Source: JAWVZU01 sp033722075 (GTDB taxonomy: Bacteria; Pseudomonadota; Gammaproteobacteria; Xanthomonadales; SZUA-38). Taken from it: a stretch of DNA of 8,385 nucleotides. The notes beneath the pieces were generated by a model that had not been told where the DNA came from, searched no databases, and worked only from the letters and a program-made list of their open reading frames with translations. Made by a program: the position numbers and the translations under genes. Where the stretch lies: positions 1-8,385 of the forward strand of contig JAWVZU010000177.1 of the NCBI GenBank assembly GCA_033722075.1. Reading direction: 5' to 3'. Shown piece after piece: positions 7,051 to 8,385 of the stretch (positions are counted from its first letter, which is position 1; each line of letters opens with the position of its first letter).

Positions 7051-7256
7051 GTTTTTGACCTAAGTCGCTAAACAATCTGTAAATTCCGTATCCAACAGGG
7101 GTGGCTGACTGGGTTGTCGATGGAGCGTTCAGGCGTCCTCGCAACCATTGGGTCCACGGCCGGACCGTGCTGGAATCATCCCCTGTCCCGCCAGACTCAT
7201 GCATGCACCGCAGTCGACCGATCCTTCGGCGTGCGGGCAACCATCCCATTTGTGGA

Positions 7257-7265
7257 TGATACTAT
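7257..7265 (+). promoter_or_regulatory. Candidate extended -10 promoter for gshB
   Basis: The sequence TGATACTAT fits an extended -10 (TG, one base, then TACTAT with 4 of 6 consensus bases). No good -35 stands upstream at normal spacing. A start near 7272 would give a gshB leader of about 105 bases. It is the most AT-rich promoter-like element on this strand ahead of gshB, but it is weak evidence. Confidence 0.35.
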
Positions 7266-7364
7266 ACCGCCGAAGACGGCCGGAGTGCGACAGCACTACT
7301 TTCTGCCATGGACCGGACCGCGATCGCAAAGCGGACGGGCTTGCCCGGTCAAACCACCTGGACC

Positions 7365-7370
7365 AAGGAG
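7365..7370 (+). promoter_or_regulatory. Strong ribosome binding site for gshB
   Basis: AAGGAG stands 7 bases before GTG at 7378. This decides the start against longer in-frame readings that begin near 7114, and gives a protein of the standard GshB length. Confidence 0.8.
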
Positions 7371-7377
7371 TGACAGC

Positions 7378-8325
7378 GTGTCGATAGCGCTGGGGATCGT
7401 CATGGATCCCATCGAGAAGATCAACATCAAGAAGGACTCCAGCTTTGCGATGCTGCTGGAGGCGCAGCGCCGCGAGTATCGAATCCACTACCTGACTCCC
7501 GGCAATCTGTGGACCGAGGACGGCCGAGCCCGAGGTCGCTGGCGTCATCTGCGCCTCCAGGATGATCCAAGCGGATGGTTTGAGTTCACCGGTGAGGGCG
7601 AGGGTCCGCTGGCAGAGCTCGATTGCATCCTCATGCGGAAGGACCCGCCCTTCGACCTCGAATACATCAACGACACCTACGCGCTGGAGCGGGCAGCCGA
7701 CGAGGGCGTGCTGGTCGTCAATCGGCCCCAGGCGCTGCGTGACGCAAACGAAAAGTACTTCACCGCGTGGTTTCCGGACCTTTGCCCACCCGGGGTCTTT
7801 TCCCGGGATATTCCGACCCTGAAGAAGTTTGTCCGCAGCCACGCGAAATCGGTTGTCAAGCCGGTCGATGCGATGGGCGGGCAGTCGATCTTCCTGCTGC
7901 GCCGCGACGACCCGAACATCAACGTCGTACTCGAAACGGTCAGCCATAACGGCGCGCGGACGCTGCTGGCCCAGAAATTCATCGAGGAGATCGACCAGGG
8001 CGACAAGCGCATCCTGCTCGTCGACGGCGAGGCCATCCCCTACGCCCTGGCACGCATCCCCGGTGCGGACGACTTTCGCGGCAATCTCGCACGCGGGGCG
8101 ACGGGACACGGAGTCGAACTGAGCGATCGCGATTGGGAGATCTGTCGGGCCGTCGGGCCGGAACTGTCGCGGAGGGGTATCCTCTTCGCCGGGATCGATG
8201 TCATCGGCGACTACCTCACGGAAATCAACGTGACCAGCCCGACATGCATCCGGGAACTGGATCAGATCTTTAGCCTCAATATTGCAGGCACCTTGTTCGA
8301 CCGGATCGAGCAGGAGTTGTCCTAG
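7378..8325 (+). CDS. gshB: Glutathione synthetase
   Basis: GshB is the cytoplasmic ATP-grasp ligase that joins gamma-glutamylcysteine and glycine, with ATP, to give glutathione, the second step of the pathway. From GTG 7378 it has 315 residues, the normal length. The N-terminal domain shows GIVMDPIEKINIKKDSSFA (6-24) and LMRKDPPFDLEYI. The ATP-grasp core shows VVKPVDAMGGQSIF (159-172, with ATP-contacting Lys161 and the glycine loop), then GDKRILLVDGE, ALARIP and RGNLARG. The metal/ATP site is EINVTSPTCIRE, with Glu282 and Asn284. Each of these blocks closely resembles E. coli GshB as I recall it. It is divergent from pilG, an arrangement common in gammaproteobacteria. No functional link between the two is shown by the sequence. 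Confidence 0.97.
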   Translation: MSIALGIVMDPIEKINIKKDSSFAMLLEAQRREYRIHYLTPGNLWTEDGRARGRWRHLRLQDDPSGWFEFTGEGEGPLAELDCILMRKDPPFDLEYINDTYALERAADEGVLVVNRPQALRDANEKYFTAWFPDLCPPGVFSRDIPTLKKFVRSHAKSVVKPVDAMGGQSIFLLRRDDPNINVVLETVSHNGARTLLAQKFIEEIDQGDKRILLVDGEAIPYALARIPGADDFRGNLARGATGHGVELSDRDWEICRAVGPELSRRGILFAGIDVIGDYLTEINVTSPTCIRELDQIFSLNIAGTLFDRIEQELS

Positions 8326-8340
8326 TGCAGACTGCACTGG
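8322..8340 (+). repeat. Compact hairpin at the gshB stop codon
   Basis: AGTGCA (8324-8329) and TGCACT (8333-8338) pair perfectly around the 3-base loop GAC. One G-T and one C-G pair extend the stem outward to 8322 and 8340. It covers the gshB stop (8323-8325) and lies just before the next gene start. No T-run follows, so it is not a standard intrinsic terminator. Confidence 0.45.
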
Positions 8341-8358
8341 CATTGGCCGCGAGGTTGC

Positions 8359-8385
8359 ATGGATCCCGCTACTGACATCACCACC
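8359..8385 (+). CDS. Start of a downstream gene, possibly TonB-like (cut by right edge)
   Basis: ATG at 8359 opens a frame of nine codons (MDPATDITT) that runs off the window. GAGG at 8351-8354, 4 bases upstream, could serve as a somewhat close ribosome site. The gap from the gshB stop is 33 bases, so the two are probably cotranscribed. In many gammaproteobacteria with pilG next to gshB, the gene after gshB encodes a TonB-family energy transducer. That suggestion rests on gene order only; nine residues carry no recognisable domain. The overlapping GTG at 8325 stops after 16 codons and is not a gene. Confidence 0.4.

Larger units (their letters stand above)
6982..7377. other. Divergent intergenic region between pilG and gshB
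   Basis: These 396 bases hold no gene I can support; the open frames here are short or are out-of-frame extensions of gshB and its antisense. The left part (7001-7084) is AT-richer and holds the pilG promoter with several short TAAAC-type motifs. The middle (7140-7170) holds overlapping short GC-rich inverted repeats around GGTCCACGGCCGGACC. The right part holds a candidate gshB promoter near 7257-7265 and GC-rich inverted repeats (7311-7350) in the expected gshB leader. Confidence 0.7.

Noticed and set aside
7320..7327. GCGATCGC octamer, the cyanobacterial HIP1 palindrome
   Set aside because: I noted only one copy, and the genes are gammaproteobacterial in type. A single copy is expected by chance in GC-rich DNA.
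7114..7377. N-terminal extension of GshB from an upstream start
   Set aside because: GTG 7378 has an ideal ribosome site and gives the standard 315-residue protein. The added 88 residues look like translated leader sequence.
7129..8343. A 404-codon minus-strand frame opposite gshB
   Set aside because: The gshB frame is clearly real, with conserved ATP-grasp motifs and a strong ribosome site. The antisense protein resembles no family I know.
8325..8375. GTG start overlapping the gshB stop codon
   Set aside because: The frame ends at TGA after 16 codons. The ATG at 8359 in another frame stays open to the edge and has a GAGG upstream.

Overview
The window is about 8.4 kb of GC-rich DNA, roughly 60% G+C by eye. 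It carries most of a Pil-Chp chemosensory operon, the chemotaxis-like system that controls type IV pili and twitching. The order is pilG-pilH-pilI-pilJ-pilK(cheR)-chpA, all on the minus strand. Divergent to it, on the plus strand, lie gshB (glutathione synthetase) and the first codons of a further gene. This order and the close likeness of each protein to Pseudomonas/Chromatiales-type homologues point to a gammaproteobacterium. The genus cannot be fixed from the sequence; a Chromatiales, Ectothiorhodospiraceae or Xanthomonadales-like host is a guess. Layout, left to right: 1-2580 holds the N-terminal 860 codons of the giant hybrid kinase ChpA, cut by the left edge. 2585-3502 is a CheR-type methyltransferase (PilK). 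3511-5547 is the chemoreceptor PilJ. 5548-5664 is a 117-base gap with two tandem hairpins. 5665-6207 is the CheW-like adaptor PilI. 6210-6575 and 6580-6981 are the response regulators PilH and PilG. 6982-7377 is a 396-base divergent intergenic region with a good pilG promoter, a cluster of short TAAAC-type motifs and a probable gshB promoter and leader. 7378-8325 is gshB, and a gene start follows at 8359. How the genes work together (established for the family): PilJ senses a periplasmic signal and passes it through its cytoplasmic hairpin to the PilI-ChpA complex. ChpA phosphorylates PilG, which promotes pilus extension and cAMP signalling, and PilH, which acts in retraction or as a phosphate sink. 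PilK methylates the receptor. Except for the pilI-pilJ gap, the genes are spaced by 2-8 bases, so they read as one transcript with translational coupling. All the genes belong to known families and I see no wholly new system. The points most worth a second look are the motif cluster and inverted repeats over the pilG promoter, the paired hairpins ahead of pilJ, an HPt-like ChpA domain with Glu in place of the phospho-accepting His, and the long acidic linkers in ChpA. No tRNA, rRNA, CRISPR, insertion sequence or integration site was seen.
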